64,000 bases of DNA from UBA5072 sp963822145 (GTDB lineage: Bacteria; Bacteroidota; Bacteroidia; Bacteroidales; UBA10428): positions 1-64,000 of the forward strand of contig CAWGGG010000003.1 of assembly GCA_963822145.1 (NCBI GenBank). The letters run 5' to 3'. Shown here piece after piece: positions 8,585-17,566 of this stretch. The first letter of the stretch is position 1. Every line of letters starts with the position of its first letter. A program made the position numbers and the translations under genes. Under the pieces are notes generated by a model that did not search any database, was not told the origin of the DNA, and worked only from the letters and a program-made list of their open reading frames with translations.

Positions 8585-8873
8585 GTGAATAGTTTTATTT
8601 CTTGTTTTTGGTTCTTTGTGGTTGCCGATTCAAGTGTTTTAATCTTGTACCCTGTTCTGGTTTTTTCCTCTTTTGTCAGCCACACAAAAGAGGAACAGAA
8701 AAAGTCTCCACGAACGAAAAAATCGGGCTCGCCCTTGTCGCACAAGGCCTGCGCTAACTAAGGCCGTGCGCCCCGATTTTCTGCACCGTTCGTGGACAAC
8801 CCACCACACTCGGCGACTATTCTTATATTCCTCTTGGTAGTGATAGGATCTGGTTTCTTAAAAAATTATTCAC
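8582..8873. repeat. Repeated non-coding cassette body, copy 2 (K21)
   Basis: Same length as copy 1, with only a few differences by eye. The nested hairpin is at 8707-8796. Its downstream neighbour site differs from those next to the other copies, while its own left site is conserved. Confidence 0.78.
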
Positions 8874-8993
8874 AACGTCCGCGTGTATGAGCCGTTGCGT
8901 TCATCAAAGCGCTTTGTTGTCTAGGTAGCACAAAGCAACCAAGTGAACTAACATACGCAAACCCGCTACCAGCAATGGCTTATACACGCTGTT
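8874..8993 (-). repeat. attC-like site of cassette K20
   Basis: GTGTAT/ATACAC type, 120 bp, with a CATCAAAGCGCTTTGTTG loop variant also seen in part in K8 and K14. Confidence 0.86.
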
Positions 8994-9011
8994 AGCGCTT
9001 CGTTGGTAATT

Positions 9012-9602
9012 TTATTCAAAACTAAGGATTATCGTTGTTTTGGAAATTGCTCTCCCTTGAATTGCCTCCAATTTCAATAAAAATTGTTCTATGTCTTCAC
9101 TAATCTTAATGGTAAGGCCATTCCACACTTCAGATTTTGTATATCGCCCAATGTTTTTATTATCTCCATTCTGAACTTCGATTCTTTTAAACCCTCCATT
9201 TGTTTCTGGTTCATAGTCGTATAACTTCGTCCCCTTTATTTGAATATTGATCGATACATGGTCAGTATCAGTCTCGTAGACAAGCACATTTAAATAATAT
9301 TCTCCACCAACCCATTTATGTTGCCAAATTGGAGGATAGAAATTTACCGGTTTGGTCACTATAAGTCCACTTTCTTTACTGGTCATTAGAGGTTCAAGTT
9401 CATAACCCTGAAGATGAAGTGCTGTAATGCAATTACTATAAACCTTATCCTTAGTGATATTTTCCCATACAACACTACTAATTACTGGTACAGGAGAAGC
9501 AACAGTTTTTTTATATTCCTTATATTCCTGAGACCACACAGTATTATGCTCCAGAATTATTGCTAATATCACAAATAGTGATAACGAAATTTTATTCTTC
9601 AT
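9012..9602 (-). CDS. Unrecognised secreted protein of cassette K20
   Basis: 196 residues from MKNKISLSL, chosen because a signal peptide follows at once (cleavage near WSQEYKE). The mature part looks beta-rich, with a single cysteine (SNCITALHLQGYELEP) and a DDUF-like layout I cannot place. The pattern of a short alpha-beta unit (DKVYSNCITALHLQGY) recalls small periplasmic domains that fold around one helix, but this is only an impression. Start 54 bp from the upstream core. Confidence 0.7.
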   Translation of the reverse strand: MKNKISLSLFVILAIILEHNTVWSQEYKEYKKTVASPVPVISSVVWENITKDKVYSNCITALHLQGYELEPLMTSKESGLIVTKPVNFYPPIWQHKWVGGEYYLNVLVYETDTDHVSINIQIKGTKLYDYEPETNGGFKRIEVQNGDNKNIGRYTKSEVWNGLTIKISEDIEQFLLKLEAIQGRAISKTTIILSFE

Positions 9603-9655
9603 AATCCTTCTATTGTTGATGTTAATGAATATTAGTAGAATATCCAATGAACGCT

Positions 9656-9773
9656 AACGTCCTCGTGTATGAGCTGTTGCGTTGCCAATGCGCTTACTTA
9701 TCTAGGTATACCAAGGTAACCAAAAGTGACGACCTACGCAAACCTTTGCCAGCAATGGCTTATACACGCTGTT
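9656..9773 (-). repeat. attC-like site of cassette K19
   Basis: 118 bp. The opening spacer is GTCCTC, so the left stem is shortened to CGTGTAT. The loop matches those of K2 and K16. Confidence 0.85.
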
Positions 9774-9797
9774 AGCGGTTGTTTTTATCTCTTTCTG

Positions 9798-10154
9798 TTA
9801 CTTTTCATTTTCACCATACTCTACATGTAGTATATGCAAAATACGATGGATGATAGGGGTAAAAAAAACTGCTGCAATACTTAAGAATGCGACTCCACTG
9901 TATAAGGCATAGAAAGAAGAAAAAAGCTTTGCTTGGTTTGTTGTCATCTCTGCAACAGGTCCCATTCCAGTTAATATCATACAAGCCATGTAAAAACTAT
10001 CAAGCCAATTAAGTGCTCCCAAATATTTATAACCTAACGTTCCTAATAGAACAGAAAAAAAAATAAGTATTATTGAAAACAACCCATAACGTCCGAGTCT
10101 AATAAAAAAATCGGAAATCGGAGCGACCTTTTGTTTGCGGTGTTCTAGTTTCAT
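9798..10154 (-). CDS. Two-TM pore-domain ion channel-like protein (K19)
   Basis: 118 residues. Two hydrophobic helices (about 22-44 and 80-104) flank a re-entrant pore region with SFYMACMILTGMGPVAEM. This is the layout of the bacterial ion-channel-2 family, but the potassium filter TVGYG is replaced by TGMGP, a variant whose selectivity is uncertain. The protein lacks a ligand-binding C-terminal domain and would act as a minimal pore in the inner membrane, presumably as a tetramer. The 70-bp upstream space could hold a promoter. Confidence 0.78.
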   Translation of the reverse strand: MKLEHRKQKVAPISDFFIRLGRYGLFSIILIFFSVLLGTLGYKYLGALNWLDSFYMACMILTGMGPVAEMTTNQAKLFSSFYALYSGVAFLSIAAVFFTPIIHRILHILHVEYGENEK

Positions 10155-10223
10155 ATACTCTTTATGCTTATTGTTAAATCTTCAGACTAAAATACAATAT
10201 GTGTTTCTTTTAAAATAACCGCT

Positions 10224-10346
10224 AACGTTCCTCGGCTATGTAAAGTGCGGGATTTACTTGCAATATAAATCCAGTTACACAAATGTAATTAGAGAGCGCT
10301 GGACTTGCTAACTCTCTACAACCCGCATTTTATATGAGCCGATGTT
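10224..10346 (-). repeat. attC-like site of cassette K18, divergent body
   Basis: 123 bp. TCGGCTATGTAAAGTGCGGG on the left pairs with CCCGCATTTTATATGAGCCG on the right with one extra C on the right arm. The two differences are again G facing T on the plus strand. Closing core is GATGTT. Confidence 0.82.
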
Positions 10347-10373
10347 ACCAGCAGTGTTTTTGGGTATATCCAT

Positions 10374-10763
10374 TTAGATTCTTTTTTGTATTTGCCAATA
10401 GTGTCCGAAAGGGTCTTTGAACATTCCTTGTCGGTAACCATAATCGTGATCTGTTGCAGGATTAATTTCTGTTGCACCTGCCAGAATAGCTTTATGCATT
10501 ATGTCGTCCACATTAGGAACAAACAAACCTATAACAGAAGTCACTCCCTTTGCACTTATTGGTTCAAGAGCGTCACGCATGGTTTCGTGCACATGAAAAA
10601 TTGCACCGTTGATTTCTAATTCGACAACATGAATACTCCCGTCATCGTTCCGAAAACAAAAATGTTCAGTTGCACCTAATTTGGTGTAAAAATCAATGTT
10701 AAATGTACCATTAGGAATGTGCAGTTCGGGAGCAAAATGTGTTGTGCCGTCTTTAGTTTTCAT
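10374..10763 (-). CDS. VOC family (glyoxalase/PhnB-like) protein of cassette K18
   Basis: 129 residues with the paired beta-alpha-beta-beta-beta modules of the vicinal oxygen chelate fold: IDFYTKLGATEHF, ELEINGAIFHVHE, VDDIMHKAILAGA and the closing FKDPFGHYWQI that is typical of PhnB/glyoxalase-like proteins. Members include metal-dependent isomerases, dioxygenases and antibiotic-binding resistance proteins; VOC genes are known integron cargo. The substrate is unknown. 124 bp separate the start from the upstream core, enough for its own promoter. Confidence 0.85.
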   Translation of the reverse strand: MKTKDGTTHFAPELHIPNGTFNIDFYTKLGATEHFCFRNDDGSIHVVELEINGAIFHVHETMRDALEPISAKGVTSVIGLFVPNVDDIMHKAILAGATEINPATDHDYGYRQGMFKDPFGHYWQIQKRI

Positions 10764-10886
10764 AATGTCTTAATGCTTTGTTATGTTACATTAATGTCTA
10801 TTAGTAACAAATTTATAAGTTCATTAGTTTACTGTCTACCTCTGACTTTACGAAATTTTGTGATTCCCTGGTCAAACATTGCTGGT

Positions 10887-11010
10887 AACGGTCGGCGGTA
10901 TATTTTTGTTGCCGATTTCGAAGCACTTTCCTATCAAGTTACATAAAAGTTTATTAAATGCTGTAAAGTTGAAGCCTGCACTGTCACGGCTATAAAATAT
11001 ACCGCCTGTT
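10887..11010 (-). repeat. attC-like site of cassette K17
   Basis: 124 bp. GGCGGTATATTTT on the left pairs with AAAATATACCGCC on the right. Loop related to that of K24. Confidence 0.82.
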
Positions 11011-11075
11011 ACCTGCTGGCCTTCTGTCTACTATTGTCTAACTATTTTCTTTAAAGTTCTATGGTTTCTATCAGT

Positions 11076-12398
11076 TTATTTTTTAAAAATTTCCAACAAA
11101 GCTGTCGAACCAATTACAGTTCCTAATGGTATTGCCGATAAATCAACTTCATAGTTACTATTATGATTATAAAAGGGATATTTTTTACCCTCTTTTATGG
11201 CTTTTGTGCAAGCTTCTTTATTGGCAGTTCCAACAAAAATATAATCGCAAACTGTTTTGCTATTGGGCAAAACAAGTTGAGGAAAATCTTCCGAACCCAT
11301 TATCGCAGGAATATTTGTGATTATTCTTTCAGGGGCAACAACAGATTTCAGCGAACCATTGATTTTAGTTGCCAATTCTTCATTATTTACAACCGGGGAA
11401 ACAGTTCCGTTCATGGTTATTTTCGGGTACAATTCTTTCGGAAGATTATTGGCTACTGCAATTCCTTCATTTATGCTTTTAATTCCATCCAATAATACAT
11501 TTCTGCTCGCTTCATTAAACCATCGCAAGTTAAGTTTTAAAACAGCTGAAGAAGGTATAATATTGCTGGAATTACCTGACTGAAATGCACCTACTGAAAG
11601 TACAGCCGCATCCTGGGCAGATATATTCCGACTGATAATAGTCTGATATTGCATCACCGCAGTACATCCCATTATAATCGGGTCTTTTGTAAATTCAGGT
11701 GCCGATCCATGACCGCCAACTCCATAAAAAGTAACTTCCAACTGGTCGTTTCCTGCCATACGTTCTCCAAAACCATTAACTATTGTGCCAACCGGAACCG
11801 GACCAGTGTGCATACCAAATAAATAATCAGGGATGGGTACACCTTTTTCATACATTTTATCATTTACCATTTCCTGTGCACCCCCTCCTTCCTCTTCCGC
11901 AGGCTGCCCAACGAGTACCAATGTTCCTTTCCATTCATTTTTTAATGCACCCATTATATTTGCTGTACCCAGCATCCAGGTGATATGCGCATCATGCCCG
12001 CAGGCATGCATTACAGGTACTTCTGTGCCATCCGCTTTTGTCATGGTTTTATTGCTTGCATAAGAAAGGCCAGTTTCTTCTTTTACAGCATTGCAATCCA
12101 TATCAGCACGGTACATTACAACAGGGCCATCTCCATTTTTCAAGATACCGACTACTCCTGTTTTTCCAAAGCCTGTAAGTACTTCGTAACCCAAGGATTT
12201 CAGTTCTTTAGCTATAATTCCCGAAGTACGAACTTCCATAAAAGCCAATTCTGGATTTCGATGGATGTCTTTAAAAATTTCGACCAGTCGTGAAGAATCG
12301 GCATAAGCCATTTGTTTTACCTGTCTGGCAATTTGTGCTTGTATTGCTGCAGAGGTCAATATAATTACTGCTAGAAGAGCTGATATTTTATTTGTCAT
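11076..12398 (-). CDS. Secreted M20 family amidohydrolase/peptidase (K17)
   Basis: 440 residues, the second longest cassette gene. A signal peptide (about 1-21, ending AIQAQ) precedes an M20D amidohydrolase: HRNPELAF, metal ligands in HACGHDAH (near residues 131-138), the catalytic pair GQPAEEEGGG, FGMHTGPVP, a dimerisation insert with GGHGSAPE, and the late metal ligand near MGSEDF. The family hydrolyses N-acyl amino acids and related amides with a two-zinc centre. Export to the periplasm is inferred from the signal peptide. All catalytic motifs look intact. Cassette arms match at both ends (GTTACCTGC). Confidence 0.9.
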   Translation of the reverse strand: MTNKISALLAVIILTSAAIQAQIARQVKQMAYADSSRLVEIFKDIHRNPELAFMEVRTSGIIAKELKSLGYEVLTGFGKTGVVGILKNGDGPVVMYRADMDCNAVKEETGLSYASNKTMTKADGTEVPVMHACGHDAHITWMLGTANIMGALKNEWKGTLVLVGQPAEEEGGGAQEMVNDKMYEKGVPIPDYLFGMHTGPVPVGTIVNGFGERMAGNDQLEVTFYGVGGHGSAPEFTKDPIIMGCTAVMQYQTIISRNISAQDAAVLSVGAFQSGNSSNIIPSSAVLKLNLRWFNEASRNVLLDGIKSINEGIAVANNLPKELYPKITMNGTVSPVVNNEELATKINGSLKSVVAPERIITNIPAIMGSEDFPQLVLPNSKTVCDYIFVGTANKEACTKAIKEGKKYPFYNHNSNYEVDLSAIPLGTVIGSTALLEIFKK

Positions 12399-12467
12399 TT
12401 TGAATATTTTATTAATTGTAGAATATATATTAACAGAGATTTATGAACTGTCGCCAGGCTTGCAGGT

Positions 12468-12585
12468 AACGTCCGCGTGTATGACCTGTTGCGTTGCCAA
12501 TGCGCTTACTTATCTAGGTATACCAAGGTAACCAAAAGTGACGACCTACGCAAATCTTTGCCAGCAATGGCTTATACACGCTGTT
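12468..12585 (-). repeat. attC-like site of cassette K16
   Basis: GTGTAT/ATACAC type, 118 bp. Belongs to the third copy of the repeated non-coding cassette. Confidence 0.86.
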
Positions 12586-12874
12586 GTGAATAGTTTTATT
12601 TCTTGTTTTTGGTTCTTTGTGGTTGCCGATTCAAGTGTTTTAATCTTGTGCCCTGTTCTGGTTTTTTCCTCTTTTGTCAGCCACACAAAAGAGGAACAGA
12701 AAAAGTCTCCACGAACGAAAAAATCGGGCTCGCCCTTGTCGCACAGGGCCTGCGCTAACTAAGGCCGTGCGCCCCGATTTTTTGCGCCGTTCGTGGACAA
12801 CCCAACACACTCGGCGACTATTCTTATATTCCTCTTGGTAGTGATAGGATCTGGTTTCTTAAAAAATTATTCAC
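12583..12874. repeat. Repeated non-coding cassette body, copy 3 (K16)
   Basis: Same length as the other copies with a few substitutions (for example CACAGGGCC for CACAAGGCC, and TTTTTGCGCC for TTTTCTGCACC) that lie in or beside the nested hairpin (12708-12797). The outer stem is unchanged. Confidence 0.78.
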
Positions 12875-12993
12875 AACGTCCGCGTGTATGAGCCGTTGCG
12901 TTGTCATAGCGCTTTGTGGTCTAGTTAACGCATGGACACCAAAATAACTAACCTGCGCAAACCCTCTGCCAGCAATAGCTTATACACGCTGTT
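12875..12993 (-). repeat. attC-like site of cassette K15
   Basis: GTGTAT/ATACAC type, 119 bp. The right arm reads AATAGC instead of AATGGC, weakening the inner stem slightly. Confidence 0.85.
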
Positions 12994-13048
12994 AGCTGTA
13001 GTGCAATTTATAAATCAGTTCTTCAATGATATTAACTCGTATGTTTTG

Positions 13049-13810
13049 CTATATTTTTTTCCTAGCTATTATGAATTTTACTATTGTTTTAGATATATGA
13101 TTTTCGGCTGACAAGCAATTAATAAATTCTCTTTTAATTCTATTAAAGCTGTCATCTCCTACATATTCTTTAAACATAAACATTCTATCGAATCGATTTT
13201 CCCAAGCTTTTAATATTAAAGGCTCTGCTGGTCCATTAAATGTTAATTCCTTGTCAAATTTATTCTCTTCATGAATTATTAATAGCCCTTGATTTAATAA
13301 ATAATCCTTAATCCGGCCTCCCATTTTAAAATCGTACATATTACTATTACATTGACGTTCATAATATTCGTTGAAAGTGTCATGAATGGACATACTTAAA
13401 GGTTCATGAGCAAATAAGTCATCCATTTCAACAATTGCTATCCAACCATTTGGCTTCAATAGCCCAAGCCATTTAATGATAATAGAGCCAAAGTTTGGAA
13501 AGTAAGCAGCAACAAAACTTGTCCATATACCATCAGCTAAAGGCAAGTCTTTATTTTGAATAGATTTTAAGTCGTAGAGAATAAAATTAGTGTTTTCAGA
13601 TGAGTTATAATTGATAGCCTCGTTAATTAATTCTGGATTATTGTCAATGCCAAAGACTTGATTAGCTTTTTTAGATAACAGTTTTGTCACGATTCCTATG
13701 CTACATCCTAAATCAAGTACTATATCTTGATACTTTACTGGTAGATGGTCAATATATGATGGCCAATCTCGCCAGGAGCTTTGATTTCGATATTCCTCTA
13801 TAAGTCTCAT
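13049..13810 (-). CDS. Class I SAM-dependent methyltransferase (K15)
   Basis: 253 residues. The SAM-binding motif I is VLDLGCSIGIVTKLL (about residues 31-45), followed by the acidic loop FGIDNNPELI, motif II/III region with WTSFVAAYFPNF, and GLLKPNGWIAIVEMDD. The C-terminal half (after about 155) is a substrate cap without recognisable signature. It would transfer a methyl group from S-adenosylmethionine to an unknown substrate. The cassette arms match (GTTAGCTGTA) and 44 bp precede the start. Confidence 0.87.
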   Translation of the reverse strand: MRLIEEYRNQSSWRDWPSYIDHLPVKYQDIVLDLGCSIGIVTKLLSKKANQVFGIDNNPELINEAINYNSSENTNFILYDLKSIQNKDLPLADGIWTSFVAAYFPNFGSIIIKWLGLLKPNGWIAIVEMDDLFAHEPLSMSIHDTFNEYYERQCNSNMYDFKMGGRIKDYLLNQGLLIIHEENKFDKELTFNGPAEPLILKAWENRFDRMFMFKEYVGDDSFNRIKREFINCLSAENHISKTIVKFIIARKKI

Positions 13811-13853
13811 TAACTTTTACTCTTCATCGAGTCATGTCATTTGCATTACAGCT

Positions 13854-13973
13854 AACGTCCGCGTGTATGAGCCGTTGCGTTCATCAGAGCGCTTTGTGAT
13901 CGAGTTAGCACAAGGCAATCAAGTGAGCGAACACCCGCAAACCATCGACCAGCAATGGCTTATACACGCTGTT
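13854..13973 (-). repeat. attC-like site of cassette K14
   Basis: GTGTAT/ATACAC type, 120 bp. Belongs to the toxin-antitoxin cassette. Confidence 0.86.
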
Positions 13974-13987
13974 GGGTATAGTTGATT

Positions 13988-14287
13988 TTATTTGAGGCTT
14001 TTCTTTCTTAGTAATCTAGCGACATGATATACACGTAATATGTCAATCTCTGAAGTATTCTTGATAAGATAAATTATCCTATAATTACCTTCAATTAACT
14101 CCCTAATCTCCTTTCTGTTAAACTCTGGGACTATCCTTCCCATTAGTGGGTTTTCACTTAATGGTTGAACTCTTTGATATATTTTATTGGCCGTAATAGA
14201 CGCATAACGAACAGAATCATCTGCAATGTAATCGAATATTTCTTTTAGATCTGTTGTAGATAAATCAGTCCAAACTACTTTGACCAT
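13988..14287 (-). CDS. ParE/RelE-type toxin of cassette K14
   Basis: 99 residues with the ParE/RelE superfamily pattern: an N-terminal strand (VVWTDLSTTDLKEIFDYIADDS), a helical pair (ITANKIYQRVQPLSENPLMGRIVPEF), then REL and NYRIIYLIKN and the final DILRVYHVARLL. ParE toxins poison gyrase and RelE toxins cleave mRNA on the ribosome; sequence here favours the ParE-like plasmid-stabilisation branch but does not settle the target. It follows its antitoxin with a 13-bp overlap, typical of coupled type II modules. The module could stabilise the long array. Confidence 0.87.
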   Translation of the reverse strand: MVKVVWTDLSTTDLKEIFDYIADDSVRYASITANKIYQRVQPLSENPLMGRIVPEFNRKEIRELIEGNYRIIYLIKNTSEIDILRVYHVARLLRKKSLK

Positions 14288-14457
14288 TTGTCAATCATTT
14301 GTTTAACGTCCTCATTCGATACAACCTTTCCCTCTTCGGACTGCTTTAATCCTTCCTCAACTTTCTCAATAAAAATCAATTGATCTATCAACTCATCAAT
14401 TGTAAATGAATCAGGCAAGTTATTGATTGTCTTATTCAATTTTTCCTTAGTCAGCAT
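14275..14457 (-). CDS. Antitoxin partner of the ParE/RelE-type toxin (K14)
   Basis: 60 residues from MLTKEKLNKTI; a longer frame lacks plausibility because it begins beside the attC-like site. The helical, acidic protein (DSFTIDELIDQLIFIEKVEEGL followed by a lysine/glutamate tail with VSNEDVKQMIDKWSK, each shortened here) fits small antitoxins that wrap around a ParE/RelE toxin. It precedes the toxin gene and overlaps it by 13 bp, so the two are translated together. The 75-bp gap to the upstream core is enough for the autoregulated promoter such modules need. Confidence 0.8.
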   Translation of the reverse strand: MLTKEKLNKTINNLPDSFTIDELIDQLIFIEKVEEGLKQSEEGKVVSNEDVKQMIDKWSK

Positions 14458-14531
14458 AGTTATCAATTTTTGTAAAGTTAACACTATTGCCTGATATTTC
14501 CATGTGCAGTGGTTTCTGATCAATTATACCC

Positions 14532-14650
14532 AACGTCCGCGTGTATGAGCCGTTGCGTTGCCGGAGCGCTTACTTATCTAGGTATACCAAGGTAACCAAA
14601 AGTGACGACCTACGCAAACCCTCAGCCAGCAATGGCTTATACACGCTGTT
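14532..14650 (-). repeat. attC-like site of cassette K13
   Basis: GTGTAT/ATACAC type, 119 bp. Confidence 0.86.
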
Positions 14651-14675
14651 AGCGTTCGTTGTTATTGAATAATTT

Positions 14676-15050
14676 CTAATACATCCATTTTGCATCATTT
14701 ACTCTTACATCCGTTATTCTATAGGTTGCAATTTTATGTATAAGTGCTTTGGGTAATGGTTCATTGTAAGGGAATTGAATAGTGTCTTTCCCGGTTTTGA
14801 ACTTTGACAATTCTTCCTTGAATGGTTCCATGGCAGGACCTGTAGGCATAAAATTTAAATGTGTTTTATATGCCGAGTATGAGAAAAGAATTCTTTTTTC
14901 CATAAAAACTGGCATCCCCCACTTTAGCAGTTCTGTCGCATTGGGAGCAACACTCTTTAAAATGGAGCGAATCTCCCTTAATTTCTCCTTAGCATTTTCG
15001 GGAGCAGTATTTATATACTCATCAACATTTGTTGGTTTAATCCTGGTCAT
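14676..15050 (-). CDS. DUF1801/YdhG-like protein of cassette K13
   Basis: 124 residues matching the DUF1801 (YdhG/YjbR-like) fold: VDEYINTAPENAKEKLREIR, then a helix and the conserved ELLKWGMPVF strand, HLNFMPTGPAMEPFKEEL, and the closing DTIQFPYNEPLPKALI. The family is common in Bacteroidota and in integron cassettes; the molecular role is poorly known, with frataxin-like iron binding proposed for relatives. No catalytic residues can be pointed to. Arms of the cassette match (GTTAGCGTTC). Confidence 0.85.
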   Translation of the reverse strand: MTRIKPTNVDEYINTAPENAKEKLREIRSILKSVAPNATELLKWGMPVFMEKRILFSYSAYKTHLNFMPTGPAMEPFKEELSKFKTGKDTIQFPYNEPLPKALIHKIATYRITDVRVNDAKWMY

Positions 15051-15135
15051 TAAGTGGAGTTTATTAATGAGATAATTGTGAATTTTCTACACATATTACT
15101 TTATATCGATGTCTCTGTTCTTTACAATGAACGCT

Positions 15136-15254
15136 AACGTCCGCGTGTATGAGCTGTTGCGTTGTCAAAGCGCTTTGTTATCTAGTTACCACAAGGTAAC
15201 CAAAAGAGCAGACACTCGCAAACCCTCTACCAGCAATGGCTTATACACGCTGTT
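15136..15254 (-). repeat. attC-like site of cassette K12
   Basis: GTGTAT/ATACAC type, 119 bp. Confidence 0.86.
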
Positions 15255-15297
15255 ATGCACTGGCGGTTCTTGTTTCTGTCAGCATTTACGGTGTAAT

Positions 15298-15750
15298 TCA
15301 CAATGGCGTTTCATTATTTTTTTCAATATTTTCTTTCTGTTTTTCTAAATCCCAAAATGGTATAAATCGTTTGAATAAATATCTGTCAAAAATAACCGCA
15401 ACTCCAACACCTAAATCATACATTAAAATGTCCATGGGATCAAAAGTTATACCTAAAGCGTAAATTCCAAGAAGCTGTAAAATTTCCGCCAGTGTAGTAA
15501 TTCCGATAATAAAAGAAGCTTTAACATACCATTTCTGAAGTATTTTAATTGTTAATTCATTTATGCATAGCAAAAAATAAAATCCAAAAGGAATTATTAG
15601 GTCAGAGACATAACTGTAGTATAATAAATATAAATCGCCGTGAAGATAGCTTCCAACTCTGAAAATATGCATAAGAGCGATAATAGTTATAATGCTAAAA
15701 CCTACTATTATTCTATTCCTTTTAGTAAGTCTATTGTATTGTTCTTGCAA
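15298..15750 (-). CDS. VanZ/DUF2809-like small membrane protein (K12)
   Basis: 150 residues with four hydrophobic segments (about 14-32, 44-64, 75-95 and 104-122). The stretch ITTLAEILQLLGIYALG followed by FDPMDILMYDLGVGVAV resembles the conserved part of VanZ-like and DUF2809 proteins, where a Glu-x-x-Gln motif and a Asp-x-x-Asp motif face each other in the membrane. VanZ relatives affect glycopeptide tolerance in some bacteria, but function cannot be assigned here. Charged C-terminal tail. 82 bp to the upstream core. Confidence 0.7.
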   Translation of the reverse strand: MQEQYNRLTKRNRIIVGFSIITIIALMHIFRVGSYLHGDLYLLYYSYVSDLIIPFGFYFLLCINELTIKILQKWYVKASFIIGITTLAEILQLLGIYALGITFDPMDILMYDLGVGVAVIFDRYLFKRFIPFWDLEKQKENIEKNNETPL

Positions 15751-15831
15751 TGTATTGTGGGATAAAGATTAATCCTCCATGTTTGTGTAATCTCACTATT
15801 TCGATTGCTTGTCCTTTTTCCGCTTGTGCAT

Positions 15832-15950
15832 AACGTCCGCGTGTATGAGCCGTTGCGTTGCAGTTGCGCTTACTTATCTAGTTACAACAAGGTAACCAAG
15901 TGACCTGACCTTAGCAAACCTGCTACCAGCAATGGCTTATACACGCTGTT
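15832..15950 (-). repeat. attC-like site of cassette K11
   Basis: GTGTAT/ATACAC type, 119 bp. Confidence 0.86.
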
Positions 15951-16004
15951 AGGTGCTGGGTTTTATTTTTAGAACTTTTAAATGCTGTTTATTATAATAG
16001 TCAA

Positions 16005-16796
16005 TTAGTTATTCTGTTGTCCTTGAATTTTTAAAACACGATATGCCCAATCAGAAAAGTGAGGCATTAAATTGTTTAAAATACTTACAAAAGAAAAGGC
16101 AGAAGGCACAATTACAGTTGCTTTATTTCCTTTAATAGCTTTGAGAATTGCTTTTACTACTCTTTCAGGAGGTATTTTTCTGGTTATTGATGGTACTTTA
16201 ATGCTCTCAATCATTGGCGTATTGACACGACCTGGGAATATTGAAGTTACTTTAATATTGAAAGGTTTCATTTCCTGACGCAACACATCGCCAAATCCAT
16301 CTAGAGCTGCTTTTGCTGATACATAAGGACCATCACCAACTATACCTTTCTTAGCATCTAAGCTATTAATAATTACTATGTGGCCACTTCTTTGGCGCTT
16401 CATTTCAGGCAGGGTATTTTTTATTGAATTTAATGTGCCAAAAAAATTTAGGGTCATTGACTCTTGGTACTTGTTAATATCTAATTCGTTTGTAATATCT
16501 GGAACATACTGTCCGGCACATGCTATTAAAATATCAATTCTACCCCATTTTAGAATAGTTTCTTTGATCATTTTATTTATCTCAACAGGAGAACATATAT
16601 CCGTTTTAATTACTAATGCTTGGCCTCCTTTTGATGTGATTTGTTCTTGTAGTGTAATTAATTTCTCTATGGTCCTTGATGCCAAGACAACTTTTGAACC
16701 ATACTGTGCTAATGCCAATGATGTCGCGCGTCCTATCCCGCTTGAGGATCCAGTAATTATTATTACTTTCTCTTTGAAAAAATCTACTTTTTTCAT
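16005..16796 (-). CDS. Short-chain dehydrogenase/reductase (K11)
   Basis: 263 residues with all classical SDR motifs: the cofactor loop TGSSSGIGRA (about 15-24) with ASRT afterwards suggesting NADP(H), the structural CAG motif (LIACAGQYVP), the catalytic Ser in VIINSLDAKKG and the YVSAK active-site motif (Tyr near residue 158, Lys four later), then PGRVNTPM. It would oxidise or reduce a hydroxyl/carbonyl of an unknown substrate. The C-terminal extension (SILNNLMPHFSDWAYRV) resembles SDRs that contact membranes. Arms match (GTTAGGTGC). Confidence 0.9.
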   Translation of the reverse strand: MKKVDFFKEKVIIITGSSSGIGRATSLALAQYGSKVVLASRTIEKLITLQEQITSKGGQALVIKTDICSPVEINKMIKETILKWGRIDILIACAGQYVPDITNELDINKYQESMTLNFFGTLNSIKNTLPEMKRQRSGHIVIINSLDAKKGIVGDGPYVSAKAALDGFGDVLRQEMKPFNIKVTSIFPGRVNTPMIESIKVPSITRKIPPERVVKAILKAIKGNKATVIVPSAFSFVSILNNLMPHFSDWAYRVLKIQGQQNN

Positions 16797-16873
16797 ACTA
16801 ACTGCGCAATTGGTTTAAACTAATTCATTTTTGTTCTCTAAAGATTTATTACTGTAGCCAACACCTTGCACCT

Positions 16874-16992
16874 AACGTCCGCGTGTATGAGCTGTTGCGT
16901 TGCCAAAGCGCTTACTTTTCTAGGTACAACAAGGTAACCAAAAGAGCTGACCTGCACAAACCCGCTACCAGCAATGGCTTATACACGCTGTT
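16874..16992 (-). repeat. attC-like site of cassette K10
   Basis: GTGTAT/ATACAC type, 119 bp. Confidence 0.86.
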
Positions 16993-17016
16993 GTATGCTG
17001 TGCATTTCATTTTTTT

Positions 17017-17559
17017 CTATTTGTTCTTTAGTTTGCCTAATGCTTGTTTATATTTTATTTGATAGGATCTTGGAAGTAAGCTCTTATCAAGCATGTCCAT
17101 AAGCTTTATGAATGCACTATATTTTTTTTCATTCCAAGCACTTTCTATTTTTTGTAGGTTTTGTTGTATAATAAGGTTTTTAGTGTAAGTCTCAGCCCGC
17201 TGATATGAATACGATTCAAGTTCATTTAGCTTTTGTAAATCTCCTTTTATGATTGGCAAACCTTCAACTGTAAGAAATTCGAATAAAGAATTTACATAAG
17301 ATTCTTTGTTTTGTTTTTCAATGTTCGTGTTAAAAACTTCAAGTATCGTTATATCATCAAGTTCATTTAAAATGGCATTTTTCTTTCCAACAAATACTGA
17401 TATTGAACCGTCTCTATTATCACAAGCGATTGTCAAGGTTACCTTATCCGAATCAAACTTATAATAATTGGCTAGCTTTTCAGTCAATCTGAAATTATGA
17501 ACCTCTAAAATAGGTAACAATCTATTTAATAGTATTTCGAGCATTCTGTCAATTTGCAT
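17017..17559 (-). CDS. Unrecognised soluble protein of cassette K10
   Basis: 180 residues without signal peptide or membrane segment. The N-terminal half alternates strands (YYKFDSDKVTLTIACDNRDG, SISVFVGKKN) and the C-terminal half is helical and lysine-rich. No family recognised. The most notable point is the start: the ATG lies only 8 bp from the upstream recombination core, within the cassette-specific arm (GTTGTAAGCAATG), so there is no room for a ribosome binding site inside the cassette. Translation must be leaderless or use sequence supplied by the neighbouring attC-like site. Confidence 0.72.
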   Translation of the reverse strand: MQIDRMLEILLNRLLPILEVHNFRLTEKLANYYKFDSDKVTLTIACDNRDGSISVFVGKKNAILNELDDITILEVFNTNIEKQNKESYVNSLFEFLTVEGLPIIKGDLQKLNELESYSYQRAETYTKNLIIQQNLQKIESAWNEKKYSAFIKLMDMLDKSLLPRSYQIKYKQALGKLKNK

Positions 17560-17566
17560 TGCTTAC

